This document shows, piece after piece, positions 5,167 through 5,605 of a DNA stretch of 5,605 nt. The number at the start of each line of letters is the position of its first letter. The stretch's first letter is position 1. The stretch is from NCBI GenBank assembly GCA_028695895.1, contig JAQVIE010000101.1, forward strand, positions 1 through 5,605, in the 5' to 3' direction. Under the pieces are notes generated by a model that did not search any database, was not told the origin of the DNA, and saw only the letters and a list, made by a program, of their open reading frames with translations. The translations under genes were made by a program, and so were the position numbers. Source of the stretch: Methanospirillum sp. (GTDB taxonomy: Archaea > Halobacteriota > Methanomicrobia > Methanomicrobiales > Methanospirillaceae).

Positions 5167-5605
5167 ATGGAGGCTTTTTCACAGCTTCTAACGATTGTTA
5201 TATGGGAAATAAGACGATTTAAGGGTAATATGACCCGTGATCTACTGCCGGTTGCAATTGTGCTGCTCATCCTTTTCACAGTCGTCAGTGGGTTTACTGC
5301 ACAAAAAGGGATTCATCTCCAGGATGGGATGTACAGGATAGGGATTGATAATCCTGTATACCTGGATATAATCAAGGGAGATCCACGGTATACTGTTTAT
5401 CCATTACCATCTGACATTTCGGATACCAGGTCTCTTGGTCTTGACCTTGCAATACGGACAGGTTCTCTTTTGAGAACGAACGGGGATAAAGGTTCTGCGG
5501 CCCAGAAGAGTTTTGAACGTGATTACCAGGCGTACCAGGATCACATCTATCGTCAGCAGACTGATCTTTTTGCTGCATATCCGGTATGGATAAATAGTGA
5601 ATATA
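5167..5605 (+). CDS. ABC-2-type transporter permease, N-terminal part (cut by window end)
   Basis: The frame is open from ATG 5167 to the last base, giving 146 residues and continuing outside. The first 25 residues are cytoplasmic and amphipathic, with the WEIRRF segment (13-18) common at the start of ABC-2 permeases. One hydrophobic helix follows (about 26-43, LLPVAIVLLILFTVVSGF). The next stretch, to at least residue 146, is polar with few hydrophobic runs, as expected for a large domain outside the membrane before the remaining helices. The gene lies divergent to the ABC ATPase, a probable partner. Its missing 3' part should add more membrane helices. It has no SD but a well-placed TATA-like core, suiting a leaderless mRNA. 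An ABC-2-type export permease is the best call. The substrate is unknown. Confidence 0.75.
   Translation, partial: MEAFSQLLTIVIWEIRRFKGNMTRDLLPVAIVLLILFTVVSGFTAQKGIHLQDGMYRIGIDNPVYLDIIKGDPRYTVYPLPSDISDTRSLGLDLAIRTGSLLRTNGDKGSAAQKSFERDYQAYQDHIYRQQTDLFAAYPVWINSEY

Noticed and set aside
5372..5578. Minus-strand 68-residue frame at the right end
   Set aside because: It is antisense to the permease frame that stays open to the window end with a membrane helix and ABC-2 features.

Overview
The window looks like chromosomal DNA from a methanogenic archaeon of the Methanomicrobiales, most like Methanospirillum. This placement is inferred from content and was not searched. The genes are moderately AT-rich and most starts lack a Shine-Dalgarno (SD) sequence. 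Several have a TATA-like box at about the right distance for a leaderless or short-leader archaeal transcript. The Y-family polymerase ends in a PCNA-binding motif of the archaeal/eukaryotic kind, and the aldolase is the archaeal/DhnA class I type.

Layout, left to right. Positions 1-384 hold no convincing protein gene. They contain two nested inverted repeats that would fold into a long hairpin with a very G-rich interior (51-159), a T7 tract that may terminate that transcript (222-228), and the dinB promoter (TATA about 285-294). dinB, a translesion DNA polymerase IV, occupies 385-1458. Two short genes of unknown function follow on the same strand: a 100-residue helical acidic protein (best start 1570) and an 80-residue beta-rich protein (1932-2174). 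Next come two genes that overlap by 8 bases: class I fructose-1,6-bisphosphate aldolase (best start 2255) and a PfkA-family phosphofructokinase (best start 3156). The kinase carries the two residues that mark pyrophosphate rather than ATP as phosphoryl donor.

A convergent ABC transporter ATPase gene (4204-5085, minus strand) ends one base from the kinase stop. An 81-base divergent promoter region separates it from the start of an ABC-2-type membrane permease gene (5167 to the window end, incomplete). The permease is very probably the ATPase's partner, although the two are transcribed in opposite directions.

Taken together, aldolase plus a PPi-type kinase would form a reversible unit linking triose phosphates to fructose 6-phosphate, suiting both gluconeogenesis and breakdown of stored glycogen in a methanogen. 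The other genes have no evident link to it. The most unexplained parts are the structured, G-rich non-coding element upstream of dinB and the two small genes. No insertion sequence, CRISPR array, tRNA or rRNA was seen.
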